Shown: positions 1 through 9,058, counted from the first letter of the stretch. The stretch is DNA of 64,000 bases from Verrucomicrobiaceae bacterium E54 (GCA_022548915.1 JAKZES010000002.1:204167-268166); one strand, 5' to 3'. Notes: generated by a model from the sequence alone, not told the origin. Numbers and translations are program-made.

Positions 1-414
1 CTGCTGCGGGGCGAACAGGTTGACGATTCCCCCGAGAAACCGGCGCAGAAACGCCAACCCGCCGGAGTCCTCCTGAATCATCCCGACCTCCTGGTCGGCG
101 GTGTCGAGAATGAGCCACTCGTCCTTGAAGATCGACTTGATCCCCTTGCGCCGAAAAGCCCCGATGGGTGCCCCGGTCGCGCCATCCCTGACGTCGTAGG
201 TGACCCCGAAATCGAGGATCTGCCGCGCCCGCATGGTCACAATCTCGGTCTGCTTGTCCGGTCCCAGGATGCGGATGTCCTCGCGCAGCTTGAAGGCGCG
301 CATCTTGGTGTAGAGCAGGATATTCCCCTGCGGGTCCATGATCTGGAACCACTGGTGCCAGAAATTGAAGATGTTCTTGCGGGCGACGAGCTTCGGGGCG
401 GTGAGGGCATCCAT
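1..414 (-). CDS. LURP-one-related (scramblase-like fold) protein, C-terminus cut by window edge
   Basis: Reading leftward from an ATG at 414, 138 codons are open to the left edge with no stop, so the C-terminus is missing. The visible sequence begins MDALTAPKLVARKNIFNFWH and continues with phrases such as WFQIMDPQGNILLYTK and EWLILDTADQEVGMIQED. These look like the beta-strand repeats of the LURP-one-related (Tubby/scramblase-like) family, small cytosolic proteins of uncertain biochemical role. No signal peptide is seen. The assignment rests on remembered pattern, not a search, and the family has no catalytic residues to check. Confidence 0.6.
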   Translation of the reverse strand, partial: MDALTAPKLVARKNIFNFWHQWFQIMDPQGNILLYTKMRAFKLREDIRILGPDKQTEIVTMRARQILDFGVTYDVRDGATGAPIGAFRRKGIKSIFKDEWLILDTADQEVGMIQEDSGGLAFLRRFLGGIVNLFAPQQ

Positions 415-493
415 GATGTTGGCGCGAAGGCCACGAGAAATCTAACTGCCTCACGCCATCCAAGCGAGGCGAAACGAACATGCGGAAAACGAA

Positions 494-567
494 GGCCTCC
501 TGAAGCAGGGACTACGTACGCCACTGGCCCGCCTGTTCGGTTCGTGGTTCCTCCTTCAGGAGGTCCC
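494..567. repeat. 74-bp imperfect palindrome, REP-like dispersed element
   Basis: The arm at 494-520 (core CCTCCTGAAGCAGGGACTACG) pairs imperfectly with 541-567 (core CCTCCTTCAGGAGGTCCC), leaving a loop of about 20 bases. It fills most of the 261-base gap between the LURP-one-like gene and the TonB receptor. Translated across, the arms read PPEAGTT and VVPPSGG, a pattern I associate with short palindromes scattered in PVC genomes. A second small hairpin (GGCGCA-CCCC-TGCGCC, about 617-632) sits downstream of the receptor gene but lacks a T-run. Nothing else is recognised in this gap. Confidence 0.65.
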
Positions 568-675
568 ATCTTCCCCTGCTTCGGTGCGCGACAGCGTCGC
601 GCGTTCCTGACTTGGAGGCGGCGCACCCCTGCGCCGCAACCGACGGGCGCAGGGGCAAGCTCGAATGACCGCAGC

Positions 676-2922
676 TCAGAACGTCGCCTCGACCCCGGTG
701 AACCAGGTCCGCGGCAGGTTGGTGCGCGGACCCTCGGGCAGGCGGGTGGTGATGCCTCGCTCGTCGAAGAGGTTCTGGATGCCACCAACCAACTTGAAGT
801 TTTCACAAACCTGATAGTAGCCGGTCAGGTCCACCAGGAAGAGCGAGTCGATCTTCCCCTGGCGGGCGGTGGTGACCGGCACGTTGGAATTCAGCGCCGT
901 GCCGTAGGTGTGGCTGGTGAAGTAGGCGTCCAGGTTCACACCCCAGTCGGCGGCGATGAAACCCACCCCGGTCGCGAGCTTCCACTCGGGCACGTAGGGA
1001 ATGTCGGCCCCCGGCTGGCCGCCGGCGTAGATGTTGTCGGCACCGCCGGCCACCAGCGCCTCCTGCAATTCGGCACTGGTCCAGGTGGCGCTCAGATACA
1101 TCGGCAGATTGAAGCCCAGGCCCCGGTCGAACACCGGGTCGTAGGTGATCATGCTCTCGACACCCCAGACCTCCGCCGCGCCGGCGTTCTGGCTGTTGCC
1201 GCCACCGCCCAGTCCGGCATCCACGCCGATCAGGTTGTCGAAGTCGGTGAAAAAGGCCGCCGTATCCACGAGCAGCCCGCCCTTGCGATACCGCCAGCCG
1301 AGTTCGTAGCCGAGGCTTTCCTCCTCGCGCACCCCGGTATTGATGTAGGCGCGCGGACCGGGCACCGAGACGCCGCGGAAGATGCCGCCGTAGGTGCTGT
1401 GGCACTCGTTGAACTCGTAGTTGAACCCGATGCCGCCGGCCCAGATGCCGTAGGCGTCGTCCATCTTCATCCCGGGGCCGAGGAACTCGGTCCACGAGAT
1501 GTCGAGATGCTCGTAGCGGAAGCCCGGGCGCAGGGTCAGGTTGCCGATCCGCATCTCGTCCTCGACGTAGACGGCGGTCGCGAAGGTTTCCTGCAGGCGG
1601 TTGCTTTCCGCCCCGGGAACCCCGGAACTGAAGAGCGTGAAGTTCGAGCCGCCGTTGGCGTTGTAGACGTCGTTCCACTGCTCGCGGAATATCCGGTCGT
1701 AGTGGAAGCGGAGCCCGGCGGTCAGCTCGTGATCGACCGGCCCGGTCGTGAAGTTCCACGTGGCCTGGTTCTGCCAGCCGTAGGCGTTGTAGTAGCGGGC
1801 GTTCGCCTTGACCCCGATCGAGCCGGTCGCGTTGCCTTGAAGAACGGCCGTGAGGGCGGGATTCAGCAGGGCCGTGTGGAGGTCGGTGCGTCCGGTGCCG
1901 ATCCGGCCACGGCCGTCGATCGCCGGGCTCTGGGTCAGCGAAACATCGCCGAGCTTGTACCAGTTCCGCCGGAAGTTGTTCCAGTAGAGCGTCGACTGCA
2001 GCGAGAAGTCCTCGCTCGGCTCGAGGATGTAGCGGAAGTAGGAACGGTACTGCTTGGTGTCCATCAGGTCGAACTGGGTCGCCGCGTAGCGCGTGTCGGG
2101 ACTGAAGCGCGCGTCGGCCTCGGTCAGGCCCAGGTAGCCCTCGTCGGACTCGAAGTCGGTCATGCCCAGCTTGACCTCAAAGCGCTGCTTCACGGCGCCG
2201 TCGATTTCCCAGAAGGCCTTGAGCATCGGCTCGAAGAAGCGGTAGCCGCTGTCCCCCTCGGCCGGACCCGTGAAGTTGCGGAAGCCGTCGCTCCTTTCGC
2301 CGTGGAATTCGAGCAGGTAGCCCCAGCGGCCGTAGTCGGTCTCGAAGGTGTCGCCGTACCAGGTGTGGTTCTTGAAGGTGCTGTCGCTGCCACCGGTGGT
2401 GCGCGAGTAGAAATTCGGCCCGCCGTCACCGGGGATGGGCGTCGAAAGGAAGTTCAGCACGCCGCCGGTGGTCTGCGGACCGTAGCGGACCTGGCTCGAC
2501 CCCTTCAGCACTTCGATCGCCGACATCCGCCCGCTCTTCGGGAAATAATAGGCCGCCGGGGCCGAGTAAGGCGCCGGGGCGGTGAGGATGCCGTCCTCCA
2601 TCACCGTCACCTTCGAGGTCCGGGTGCCATCGGCACCGCGCATCGAGATGTTGGGGAAATTGCCGTAGCCGTCCTCCTGACGGAGATACACGCCCGGCAC
2701 CGTGGCCAGGATCTGATTGATGTCGGTGTAGCCCCGGTCGCGGAACTGCTCGGCCTCAATGTAGGCAGCCGCCCCCGCCAGATCCCAAACCGCCTCGCTG
2801 CTGCCGACCACCGTCAGCCCTTCGAGCGTTCCGATCCCCTCCAGCGCGTCCTGCGCACCCGCCACCGTCACGCCCACCGCCAGTGCGGCAGCCGCCCGCC
2901 GGATCACCCCGGCTTCCGGCAT
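676..2922 (-). CDS. TonB-dependent receptor, FecA-like (iron/siderophore uptake)
   Basis: Outer-membrane receptor expected to import ferric chelates with energy from TonB. From the chosen ATG at 2922 the product is 748 residues: a signal peptide (MPEAGVIRRAAAALAVGVTV, ending near AGAQ), a plug domain (GYTDINQILATVPGVYLRQE, ISMRGADGTRT, IEVLKGSSQVRYGPQTTGG) and a long beta-barrel ending in aromatic ..VEATF, the usual final strand. An in-frame ATG 51 bases upstream (2973) overlaps a Fur-like box and would put 17 basic residues before the signal peptide, so the internal start is preferred. The plug wording resembles Fe(III)-dicitrate receptors, but the ligand cannot be read from sequence. No tonB, exbB or fecR gene lies nearby. 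Confidence 0.88.
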   Translation of the reverse strand: MPEAGVIRRAAAALAVGVTVAGAQDALEGIGTLEGLTVVGSSEAVWDLAGAAAYIEAEQFRDRGYTDINQILATVPGVYLRQEDGYGNFPNISMRGADGTRTSKVTVMEDGILTAPAPYSAPAAYYFPKSGRMSAIEVLKGSSQVRYGPQTTGGVLNFLSTPIPGDGGPNFYSRTTGGSDSTFKNHTWYGDTFETDYGRWGYLLEFHGERSDGFRNFTGPAEGDSGYRFFEPMLKAFWEIDGAVKQRFEVKLGMTDFESDEGYLGLTEADARFSPDTRYAATQFDLMDTKQYRSYFRYILEPSEDFSLQSTLYWNNFRRNWYKLGDVSLTQSPAIDGRGRIGTGRTDLHTALLNPALTAVLQGNATGSIGVKANARYYNAYGWQNQATWNFTTGPVDHELTAGLRFHYDRIFREQWNDVYNANGGSNFTLFSSGVPGAESNRLQETFATAVYVEDEMRIGNLTLRPGFRYEHLDISWTEFLGPGMKMDDAYGIWAGGIGFNYEFNECHSTYGGIFRGVSVPGPRAYINTGVREEESLGYELGWRYRKGGLLVDTAAFFTDFDNLIGVDAGLGGGGNSQNAGAAEVWGVESMITYDPVFDRGLGFNLPMYLSATWTSAELQEALVAGGADNIYAGGQPGADIPYVPEWKLATGVGFIAADWGVNLDAYFTSHTYGTALNSNVPVTTARQGKIDSLFLVDLTGYYQVCENFKLVGGIQNLFDERGITTRLPEGPRTNLPRTWFTGVEATF

Positions 2923-2957
2923 GCTTCCGGCCTTTCGGCCCCGAAATGATTCCTTAT

Positions 2958-2972
2958 TGAGATTGAGTCTCA
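2958..2972 (-). promoter_or_regulatory. Putative Fur box upstream of the TonB receptor
   Basis: TGAGATTGAGTCTCA is a 7-1-7 inverted repeat with one mismatched pair. It matches the TGAxAAT-N-ATTxTCA layout of Fur operators in many phyla. It lies 36 bases upstream of the chosen receptor start, where iron-dependent repression is expected. The Fur assignment is inferred from motif shape and target gene. Confidence 0.5.
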
Positions 2973-3091
2973 TGCGCGGCCCATTTGCCGCGATTGGAGT
3001 CCGCTGTCAATTCCGTTCCCAAAAAAATCCGAGAATGCCCCTGCCGGCGCCCGGGTTGTCTTCGCCGACGGGCTTTTCAGGCGGCTGGCGT

Positions 3092-3718
3092 CTAGTCGAC
3101 TTTTTCCGTCGGGTAACGGTCCCACCACAAGGGGGCGAAAGGGGTCCGGTCCTTGGCGACGATCGCCTCGGCCACGGTTTCGTACATCGATTTTGCCCAC
3201 CAGCGGGTCTGCTCCTTGGCCGTCGCCTTCTCCAGGCCGGCCGCACGAGACCCTTCGCTGGCGACGCCCGGACCGGACACCGTCAGGGCGATGCCCTCCA
3301 CATCCCCCTCGTTGGGCCGATCCTCTCCAGTCAGCTTCTCGAGCGTGTCGGGACCGATGAAGGCGATGAGGTGGGCCTCGCCATCCTTGGCCCGGATGTT
3401 CTGGAACGTGATCTCACCGGTCAGCATCACGTTCTTTTTCCCACCCGGGGCCGTCTTGTCGATGGCCCGCACGATGGCGAACCAGTTGGTCCGGAGTTCC
3501 GGGATGAATTCGGTGTCGGTCAGGCTCTCGACCTCGAGTTCGGCCTCGATCTCAAGCCAGTAGCGCGGATCGAAGGGCTTGTCCTTCAGGCCGGACACCT
3601 GATAGCGCGGAGTCTGTTGAATGGTGGTGTTGATTTCCTTGATCTCGACCCGGTGAAGGTCGGCACCCGGGGCCAGGCCGATGAGGGCCGAGAAAGCGAT
3701 GATCCTGATGACGTTCAT
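3092..3718 (-). CDS. Small secreted protein, possibly Amuc_1102-like
   Basis: 208 residues from ATG 3718, with a signal peptide (MNVIRIIAFSALIGLAPGA). The mature part looks beta-rich: IKEINTTIQQTPRYQVSG, PRYWLEIEAELEV, FIPELRTNWFAIV, NVMLTGEITFQNI, HLIAFIGPDTLEKLTGED. The phrase order (ligand-like strand, WLEIE strand, IPELR strand, LTGEI strand, then a TLEKL segment) reminds me of Amuc_1102-type pilus-associated proteins of Verrucomicrobia, which have an immunoglobulin-like fold. There is no pilus cluster around it; it is flanked by a divergent fabV and the TonB receptor. It could equally be another family-restricted secreted protein. Confidence 0.6.
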   Translation of the reverse strand: MNVIRIIAFSALIGLAPGADLHRVEIKEINTTIQQTPRYQVSGLKDKPFDPRYWLEIEAELEVESLTDTEFIPELRTNWFAIVRAIDKTAPGGKKNVMLTGEITFQNIRAKDGEAHLIAFIGPDTLEKLTGEDRPNEGDVEGIALTVSGPGVASEGSRAAGLEKATAKEQTRWWAKSMYETVAEAIVAKDRTPFAPLWWDRYPTEKVD

Positions 3719-3873
3719 GGCAACCCTCACCCTAGCAGCTCCACCGCCCGATGCACGCAGGATTCCGTCACGACCGCCGGGCCGGGCTTCCAGACGGGGC
3801 CGCTCCATCCGCCGTTCGACCCCCTCCCCCGCGCTTGCCCCGCGCCGGATCGCCCCCTAGGGTCCGCCCCCGT

Positions 3874-5070
3874 ATGATCGTTGCGCCGAAGATCCGAGGA
3901 TTCATTTGCACCACCTCGCACCCCGATGGCTGTGCCCGGCACGTCGCCGACAAGATCGACCTGGTCAAGTCCCGCGGCCCGATCGAGAACGGCCCCAAGC
4001 GGGTGCTCGTGATCGGTTCCTCCACCGGCTACGGCATCGCCTCGCGCATCGCCACCGCCTTCGGCTGCGGGGCCTCGACCATCGGCGTGTTTTTCGACAA
4101 GCCGGGCTCCGAAAAGGGCACCGGGACCGCGGGCTGGTACAACACGGTCGCCTTCGAGAAGGAAGCCAAGGCCGCCGGCCTCTACGCCCGATCCTTCAAC
4201 GGCGACGCCTTTTCCCACGAGATGAAGAAGACGGTGATCGACGCCATCAAGGCCGACCTCAAGCAGATCGACTGCGTCGTCTACTCGCTCGCCTCGCCCC
4301 GCCGCCAGCACCCGGACAGCGGCGAGATCTTCAAGTCGGTGCTCAAGCCGCTGGCACGGCCCTTCACCAACAAGAACCTCAACACCACCACCAAGGTGGT
4401 CAACGAGATCACCCTCGAGCCCGCCAACCAGACCGAGATCGACCACACCGTCGCCGTGATGGGCGGCGAGGATTGGGAGATGTGGATGGACGCACTGCTC
4501 GAGGCCGGCGTGCTGGCCGACGGCGTGCAGACCGTTTCCTACTCCTACATCGGCCCCGAAGTCACCTGGCCGATCTACACCAACGGCACCATCGGCGCGG
4601 CCAAGACCGACCTCGAAGTCACCCAGCGGCGGCTCGACCGGAAGCTCGCCCCGCTCAACGGCAAGGCCTGGGTCTCGGTGAACAAGGCGCTGGTCACCCA
4701 GGCCTCCTCCGCCATCCCGGTCGTCCCGCTCTACATCTCGCTGCTTTACAAGGTGATGAAGGCCAAGGGCACCCACGAGGACACCATCGAGCAGATGGAC
4801 CGCCTGTTCCGCGAACGACTCTACGGCAAATGCGAGCCGCAGCCCGATGACCAGGGCCGCATCCGGGTCGACGACTGGGAAATGGCCCCCGACGTGCAGG
4901 CGGCGGTCGATGAGGCTTGGAAGGTCGTGAACACCGAGAACCTCCAGCAATACGCCGACATCGAGGGCTACGATGCCAGCTTCCTGCGGCTTTTCGGCTT
5001 CGGGCTCGAAGGCGTCGACTACGAGGCCGACACCGACACCACCGTCGAGGTCCCCTCCCTCCAGGCCTGA
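3874..5070 (+). CDS. fabV: Trans-2-enoyl-ACP/CoA reductase (NADH), FabV family
   Basis: Catalyses the last reduction of the fatty-acid elongation cycle, enoyl-ACP (or enoyl-CoA) to acyl-ACP with NADH; cytosolic. 398 residues, the usual FabV length. The NADH-binding GSSTGYG is at residues 48-54, and the FabV catalytic pattern Tyr-x8-Lys is present as YTNGTIGAAK with Tyr235 and Lys244, the numbering of characterised FabV enzymes. The start MIVAPKIRGF aligns with the conserved FabV N-terminus; the frame is open further upstream but that part is low-complexity. FabV enzymes are typically insensitive to triclosan. It stands alone, divergent from the small secreted protein. Confidence 0.97.
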   Translation: MIVAPKIRGFICTTSHPDGCARHVADKIDLVKSRGPIENGPKRVLVIGSSTGYGIASRIATAFGCGASTIGVFFDKPGSEKGTGTAGWYNTVAFEKEAKAAGLYARSFNGDAFSHEMKKTVIDAIKADLKQIDCVVYSLASPRRQHPDSGEIFKSVLKPLARPFTNKNLNTTTKVVNEITLEPANQTEIDHTVAVMGGEDWEMWMDALLEAGVLADGVQTVSYSYIGPEVTWPIYTNGTIGAAKTDLEVTQRRLDRKLAPLNGKAWVSVNKALVTQASSAIPVVPLYISLLYKVMKAKGTHEDTIEQMDRLFRERLYGKCEPQPDDQGRIRVDDWEMAPDVQAAVDEAWKVVNTENLQQYADIEGYDASFLRLFGFGLEGVDYEADTDTTVEVPSLQA

Positions 5071-5073
5071 CAT

Positions 5074-5115
5074 CGCTTCCCGCTTCCCGCTTCCCGCTTC
5101 CCGCTTCCCGCTTCC
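5074..5115. repeat. Heptanucleotide tandem repeat, six copies of CGCTTCC
   Basis: Six perfect head-to-tail copies of CGCTTCC begin 4 bases after the fabV stop codon and end in the short gap before the next gene. Heptamer arrays of another sequence occur at 53073-53102 and 54634-54746, so short heptad arrays recur between genes here. Confidence 0.9.
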
Positions 5116-5174
5116 CGAAATCATACGCGATCCCGTAATATCCGGATCGCCAAGACGTGGCATGCTCGGCCTCG

Positions 5175-5702
5175 ATGAAGAGCATCCTGTTCCCGACGCT
5201 CGCCGCACTGGTCCTCCAGATTGGCCCGACCCAGGCCGAAACCATTGCATCGCAGCCCTTGCGCCCCTCCCAGAAGACCGCCGTCCTCGAGCACGCGAAG
5301 GAACTTCTGTTGAGATCCGTCCGTTTCGAGGCCGACGGCACCGCCGCCAGCCACTACCTCCGCCGCGGCATCAAGACCCGCGTCGAGTGGCGCAACCTGG
5401 TCTTCCGCCAGCTCATCCTCGGCTCCGTAAGCCCGAGCGAGCGCGAGCGCGGCATTGACCGCCGCATCTACGCCCAGCTGGGCAGCGACGCCTACCGCCT
5501 GATCGATGCCACGGGCATCAGCCCGTGGCGCAGCGGCCACTGCCCCGGCTTCCCCGGATTCGTCACCATCGAGGAAATCCACGGCGAACTGTTCGTCCAC
5601 GCTCCCGAGCTGGACGAATTTGTCATCAATCCCGGGCAGATTCCCGCCCAACCCAACCGACCCCAACTCGGTGACGACCGCGCGGTGGCCAAGAAATTCT
5701 GA
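5175..5702 (+). CDS. Secreted hypothetical protein
   Basis: 175 residues from ATG 5175, with a signal peptide MKSILFPTLAALVLQIGPTQA. The mature part contains PSQKTAVLEHAKELLLRSVR, a WRNLVFRQLILGSVSPSERERG helix-rich stretch, and a C-terminal segment FVTIEEIHGELFVHAPELD. I do not recognise the family. It is followed by a strong hairpin, so it is probably a single-gene transcript. No cysteine pattern, heme motif or lipobox was seen. Confidence 0.6.
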   Translation: MKSILFPTLAALVLQIGPTQAETIASQPLRPSQKTAVLEHAKELLLRSVRFEADGTAASHYLRRGIKTRVEWRNLVFRQLILGSVSPSERERGIDRRIYAQLGSDAYRLIDATGISPWRSGHCPGFPGFVTIEEIHGELFVHAPELDEFVINPGQIPAQPNRPQLGDDRAVAKKF

Positions 5703-5730
5703 GCCCAGAAACCAAAGCGCGTTCGTGAGC

Positions 5731-5752
5731 GCCCTTCCCGACCGGGAAGGGC
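5731..5752 (+). terminator. Hairpin terminator candidate
   Basis: GCCCTTCCCG-AC-CGGGAAGGGC forms a perfect 10-bp stem with a 2-base loop as drawn (the real loop will be wider), followed by GTTTGGCGTT. It lies 28 bases after the preceding stop codon. Confidence 0.7.
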
Positions 5753-5809
5753 GTTTGGCGTTCCGGGATGACAGATCGGGTTCCCGGCAGAGGTAAACAG
5801 CGGCCGAAA

Positions 5810-8800
5810 ATGACCCGCCTGTTTCTCACCCTCCTCGCACTCGCGGTGCCTCTCGAAGGTGCCACCCCGCCGGTGTCCGGCGAACGCATCGGCCTGATCG
5901 GCAACGGCCTCGGCGAACGGATGCTCGACCACCCGTGGCTCGAGACCGAGCTGCATCTCCGCTACCCCGACAAGAAGCTCGTCGTCCGTAATTTCTGCCG
6001 CCCGGGTAACACCGCCGGCTTCCGGCCCCACCCGTCGCGCCCGTCGCAGTGGGCCTTCCCCGGCGCGGATAAATTCCATCCGGATCGCAAGGTCCACGCC
6101 GGACGCGGCCACCACCCGACCCCCGACGAGTGGCTGACCACGCTCAAGATCGACACCCTGCTCGCCTTCTTCGGCTACAACGAGTCCTTCGACGGCGAGG
6201 CCGGACTCGAGCATTTCAAGGGCGAGATCGACGCCTTCATCACCCACACCCGGGCTCAGAAATACAACGGCACCTCGGCCCCACGCCTGATCCTCGTCTC
6301 GCCCATCGCCTTCGAGGACCTGTCGGCGGAGCGCGACCTGCCCGACGGCACCGCTGAAAACGAACGCCTCGCGCTCTACACCGCCGCGATGAAGGAAGTC
6401 GCCGCCGCGCGAAAGGTCGAGTTCATCGACCTCTTCACCGCGACGGCCCGCCTCTACCCCGGGTTCGGGGGCGACTTCACCCGCAACGGCTTCCTCCCCA
6501 CCGACGCCGGCTACCGGAAGCTCGGCCCGGCACTCGCCGATCTGGCCTTCGGTCAGGATCCCCGCCGCTCGCATGCCGACCCGGACAAGCTCGCCGAGGC
6601 CGTCCGCGACAAGAATTGGTTCTGGTTCAACGACTACCGGATGCTCAACGGCGTCCACGTCGACGGCCGCCGCTACAAACCCTTCGGGCCCGACAACTAC
6701 CCTGCCGAAACCAGGAAGCTGCGCGCCATGACCGAAGTGCGCGACGACTACATCCACTCCGCGCTCGCCGGAAAGGCCTTCGATCTCGCCGCGGCCGACT
6801 CCCAGACCCCGGAACTGCCGGAGGTCAAAACCAATTACCGGCCGAGCAACAAGAACGGCCAGCCGGATTACGCGGACGGTGCCGAAGCCGTGAAAGACCT
6901 CACCGTTCCCGAAGGCTACAAGGTCGAACTCTTCGCCTCGGAGGCCGACTTTCCCAACCTCGCCAACCCGGTCCAGCTGTCCTTCGACGACCGCGGCCGG
7001 CTGTGGGTCGCGACCATGCCAAGCTACCCTCACTACCGCCCCGGCGACGAGCGCCCCGATGACAAGCTGCTGATCTACGAGGATACCGATGGCGACGGCC
7101 GCGCCGACAAGGAGACCGTCTTTGCCGACCGCCTGCACCTGCCGACCGGCTTCGAACTCGCGCCCGGGGGCGTTTACGTCGCCGAAAACCCCCACCTGAT
7201 GCTCCTCCGCGACGAGGACGGCAACGACCAGGCCGACTCGCGGGAGATCGTGCTCACCGGATTCGACACCCACGACACCCACCACGCCGCCGGCGCGTTC
7301 TGCGCGGATCCTTCCGGTGCGATCATGATGGCCGAGGGCGTGTTCCTCCACACCGGCGTCGAGACCCCCTACGGTCCGGTCCGCGGGGTCGACGGCGGCT
7401 TCTACCGCTTCTCGCCGCAGCGCACCAAGCTCGAGCGCACCGTGCAGATGGGCATCCCGAATCCATGGGGCATCGCCTTCGACGACTGGGGCCAGTGCTT
7501 CTTCCTCCACACCTCCGGGCCGGCGATCAACTGGATGCTGCCGGTCGCCCTCAAGACCCCCTACGGCGCCAAGAACCCCGGCACACCGAATCTCGCGCCG
7601 AAGGGCAACGCCGTCCGCCCGACCTCCGGCCTCGAGTTCGTCTCCTCCTCCCATTTCCCGGATGAGGTCCAGGGCGACATGCTGGTCTGCAACACCATCG
7701 GCTTCCTCGGCATCAAGCAGCACCGGATCGAGGACGACGGCACCGGCTACAAGACCACCTTCCGCCAGGATCTGCTCAAGTCGTCCGACGGCAACTTCCG
7801 CCCGGTCGACCTCGAGTTTGCCCCCGACGGCTCGCTCTACGTCGCCGACTGGCAGAACGCGCTCATCGGCCACATGCAGCACAATGCCCGCGACCCGATG
7901 CGCGACCAGGCCCACGGCCGCATCTACCGCATCACCTACCCCTCGCGACCGCTGGTGAAGGCCCCTCCGATCGAGAGTGCCCCGCTCGCCGTGCTGCTCG
8001 AGAACCTCAAGCACCCGGACTACCGCGTCCGCTACCGCACCCGCCGCGAGATCCGTTCGCACGATCCGGAAAAGGCGCTTCCCGCCCTGTCCGCCTGGGT
8101 GCAGTCACTCGACCCGGAGGATCCCGCCCATGGACACCATCAACTCGAGGCCCTGTGGGCCACCTGGGGCCTCAACCGGATCGACACCGGTCTCCTGCGC
8201 AAACTACTAGGTTCGCCGGACTTCAGGGTCCGCTCCGCCACGGTGAAGGCCCTGCGCTACAACTTCCGCGAGTTCGACGACCACACCGCCCTGCTGATGG
8301 CGGCCGCCGGTGACGACCACGGCCGGGTAAGGCTCGAAGCCGTCGCCGCCGCCTCGTGGCTCGACAACAACGCCGCGAAGAAGATCGTCGCCGCAGCCGC
8401 GGCCCTGCCACTCGACAACTGGTCGAAGAACCCGACGCACACCGCCGCCTCCCGCCTCGCCGGCAGGGAGGAGGTCGAGGTCGAGGAATTTCCGGCTCCC
8501 AAGCCGCCCGCCCGCCTGACCGAAGCGGAGCGCGCCCGCTTTCTCGCCGGCCACGAGATCTACCACCGCGAAGGCCACTGCGTGACCTGCCACCAGCCCG
8601 ACGGCGAAGGCCTCCCCTCGACCGGCTTCCCGCCCATCGCCGGAACCTTCTGGGTACAGGGCAACGAGGAGCGGCTGATCAAGCTCACCCTCCACGGCCT
8701 CATGGGGCCGCTGGAGGTCAAGGGCGTGAAGTATCCCGGCCAGGTGCCGATGACCCCCTTCGCCGGCCTGCTCGACGACGAGGAAATCGCGTCGGTCCTG

Positions 8801-8938
8801 ACCTACGTCCGCAACCATTTCGGCAACGAGGCCTCCGCCATCACCCCGGAAAAGGTCGCCGAGGTCCGCAAGGCCACCGGAAGCCGGCTCTTTTATTCGC
8901 CGGAAGAGCTCTTGAAGGAACATCCGGCCGAAAACTGA
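5810..8938 (+). CDS. SGNH-hydrolase / PVC-type dehydrogenase propeller / HEAT / cytochrome c fusion protein
   Basis: 1042 residues from ATG 5810 with signal peptide MTRLFLTLLALAVPLEGA, so probably periplasmic. Order: an SGNH/GDSL-like N-terminal domain (GERIGLIGNGLGERM, residues about 22-260); the PVC-type membrane-bound dehydrogenase beta-propeller (VPEGYKVELFASEADFPNLA, DDRGRLWVATMPSYPHY, VADWQNALIGHMQHN; about 350-715); HEAT-like repeats (about 720-880); and a C-terminal cytochrome c domain with CVTCH at 924-928 and a likely Met ligand in PMTPFAG near 979. This family is expanded in Planctomycetes and Verrucomicrobia. Substrates are mostly unknown; oxidation of sugars or sugar-derived alcohols is often suggested. 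A start 42 bases upstream would only add basic residues before the signal peptide. Confidence 0.88.
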   Translation: MTRLFLTLLALAVPLEGATPPVSGERIGLIGNGLGERMLDHPWLETELHLRYPDKKLVVRNFCRPGNTAGFRPHPSRPSQWAFPGADKFHPDRKVHAGRGHHPTPDEWLTTLKIDTLLAFFGYNESFDGEAGLEHFKGEIDAFITHTRAQKYNGTSAPRLILVSPIAFEDLSAERDLPDGTAENERLALYTAAMKEVAAARKVEFIDLFTATARLYPGFGGDFTRNGFLPTDAGYRKLGPALADLAFGQDPRRSHADPDKLAEAVRDKNWFWFNDYRMLNGVHVDGRRYKPFGPDNYPAETRKLRAMTEVRDDYIHSALAGKAFDLAAADSQTPELPEVKTNYRPSNKNGQPDYADGAEAVKDLTVPEGYKVELFASEADFPNLANPVQLSFDDRGRLWVATMPSYPHYRPGDERPDDKLLIYEDTDGDGRADKETVFADRLHLPTGFELAPGGVYVAENPHLMLLRDEDGNDQADSREIVLTGFDTHDTHHAAGAFCADPSGAIMMAEGVFLHTGVETPYGPVRGVDGGFYRFSPQRTKLERTVQMGIPNPWGIAFDDWGQCFFLHTSGPAINWMLPVALKTPYGAKNPGTPNLAPKGNAVRPTSGLEFVSSSHFPDEVQGDMLVCNTIGFLGIKQHRIEDDGTGYKTTFRQDLLKSSDGNFRPVDLEFAPDGSLYVADWQNALIGHMQHNARDPMRDQAHGRIYRITYPSRPLVKAPPIESAPLAVLLENLKHPDYRVRYRTRREIRSHDPEKALPALSAWVQSLDPEDPAHGHHQLEALWATWGLNRIDTGLLRKLLGSPDFRVRSATVKALRYNFREFDDHTALLMAAAGDDHGRVRLEAVAAASWLDNNAAKKIVAAAAALPLDNWSKNPTHTAASRLAGREEVEVEEFPAPKPPARLTEAERARFLAGHEIYHREGHCVTCHQPDGEGLPSTGFPPIAGTFWVQGNEERLIKLTLHGLMGPLEVKGVKYPGQVPMTPFAGLLDDEEIASVLTYVRNHFGNEASAITPEKVAEVRKATGSRLFYSPEELLKEHPAEN

Positions 8939-8959
8939 CGGCGGAGCCGCTGGCATAGG

Positions 8960-8986
8960 TCCCATGGGACGTATGGGTCCTATGGG
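8960..8986. repeat. Three tandem 9-mers of consensus NCNNATGGG
   Basis: TCCCATGGG, ACGTATGGG and TCCTATGGG are head to tail, preceded by CATAGG, so the stretch is also partly palindromic. It sits in the 120-base gap between the cytochrome protein gene and cdaA. Similar CCCATAGGTCCCATGGG-type runs are, from memory, common between genes in PVC genomes. Confidence 0.75.
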
Positions 8987-9058
8987 AAGACCGCCCGCCA
9001 CGATTCCCGAAACTGCAAGTGACAGCCCGCACCCCGTGCCGCTAAGCTCCGGCAGCCC

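Noticed and set aside
355..2949. A long plus-strand open frame of 864 codons opposite the TonB receptor
   Set aside because: It is the antisense of the receptor, has no recognisable domain, and exists because GC-rich genes have few stops on the other strand.
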